Positions 63,887 to 64,000 of a stretch of DNA of 64,000 nucleotides are shown here, in pieces; position 1 is the first letter of the stretch; the number at the start of each line of letters is the position of its first letter. A program made the position numbers and the translations under genes. The stretch is from NCBI GenBank assembly GCA_025456145.1, contig JALOLD010000012.1, positions 1 to 64,000 of the forward strand. Direction: 5' to 3'. The stretch comes from Thermoanaerobaculales bacterium. GTDB lineage: Bacteria > Acidobacteriota > Thermoanaerobaculia > Thermoanaerobaculales > Sulfomarinibacteraceae. The notes beneath the pieces are model-generated. The model had not been told where the DNA came from. It did no database searches and saw only the letters and a list, made by a program, of their open reading frames with translations.

Positions 63887-64000
63887 ATGAAGCGCGCACT
63901 CGGGATTGCCATCGCCCTCGGCCTCGCCGCCACGCCGGCCTTGGCCCAGAAGGTCACCATCGACTATGCCCACGACTTCAGCTTCGCCGACGTGAAGACC
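63887..64000 (+). CDS. secreted DUF4136-type protein, 5' part
   Basis: The first 38 residues only. A clean signal peptide (RALGIAIALGLAATPALAQ) is followed by KVTIDYAHDFSFADVKT, which resembles the start of DUF4136 lipoprotein-like domains (YxxxxDFSxYKT). AAGGAGAG lies 6 nt before the ATG. The gene runs off the window. Confidence 0.7.
   Translation, partial: MKRALGIAIALGLAATPALAQKVTIDYAHDFSFADVKT

Noticed and set aside
63679-63960. minus-strand 93-residue protein
   Set aside because: It crosses the promoter and signal peptide of the DUF4136-type gene and has no supporting features.

Overview
The window is a very GC-rich bacterial chromosome segment (roughly 70% G+C by eye) with tightly packed genes, many GTG or TTG starts and 1-8 nt operon overlaps. 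An Oar-type TonB-dependent receptor with a carboxypeptidase-regulatory domain, a Reg_prop/Y_Y_Y sensor kinase, secreted proteins ending in a GFESG-type tail and paired xanthine dehydrogenases point to an Acidobacteriota-like organism (Thermoanaerobaculia/Vicinamibacteria type). That placement is inferred from gene content, not from a marker gene. No rRNA, tRNA or CRISPR array was seen.

Layout. 1-975: 3' end of uvrC. 976-5434: an accessory island of lower GC. It holds a decayed integron (a dead IntI remnant, one complete attC and one half attC), two cassette genes (an ExbD-like protein and a TIR/deoxyribosyltransferase-like protein ending in the SSB tail DDDIPF) and a secreted FxLYD-BACON protein. 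5435-13500: housekeeping block with rnc, a Mut7-C nuclease, a sulfatase-superfamily lipoprotein, aconitase, a degenerate GGDEF-like protein, a cytochrome c and a class V aminotransferase. 13651-22179: a candidate dipeptide/cyanophycin scavenging region with M20 peptidase, secreted cyanophycinase, TonB-dependent receptor, RpiR regulator, YfcC carrier and a secreted cysteine hydrolase. 22295-25956: two-subunit xanthine dehydrogenase-type hydroxylase. 26044-28190: a secreted protein coupled to a matrixin-like metallopeptidase that carries an in-frame stop. 28514-31171: a tandem fusion of two tyrosine phenol-lyase-like domains with complementary losses of active-site residues. 31354-31596: a mosaic relic of the xdhC-xdh locus. 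31775-37143: HAF-repeat protein and a NarL-type two-component system. 37616-41145: XdhC plus a fused FeS/molybdenum hydroxylase. 41225-47475: a histone-like Lys/Ala protein, an ABC exporter, a HAD phosphatase, exonuclease III, a thioesterase and Fpg. 47824-53655: alanine symporter, DUF2155 lipoprotein, aldehyde dehydrogenase, patatin and SDR. 54286-58074: a self-contained sigma-54 module of kinase, NtrC-type regulator, UAS, -24/-12 promoter and target gene. 58157-63626: MinD-like ATPase with a J/RodZ-HTH protein, an RHH toxin-antitoxin-like pair, ubiX, bacterioferritin and a PPDK_N protein. 63887 to the end: start of a DUF4136-type protein.

Three themes cut across genes. Many intergenic spaces hold low-complexity inverted-repeat elements; one has 30-bp perfect arms. 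Several genes have a TANNNT -10 box exactly 6 nt before the start codon, suggesting leaderless transcripts. Gene decay (intI, the xdhC relic, the matrixin) is confined to the accessory patches.
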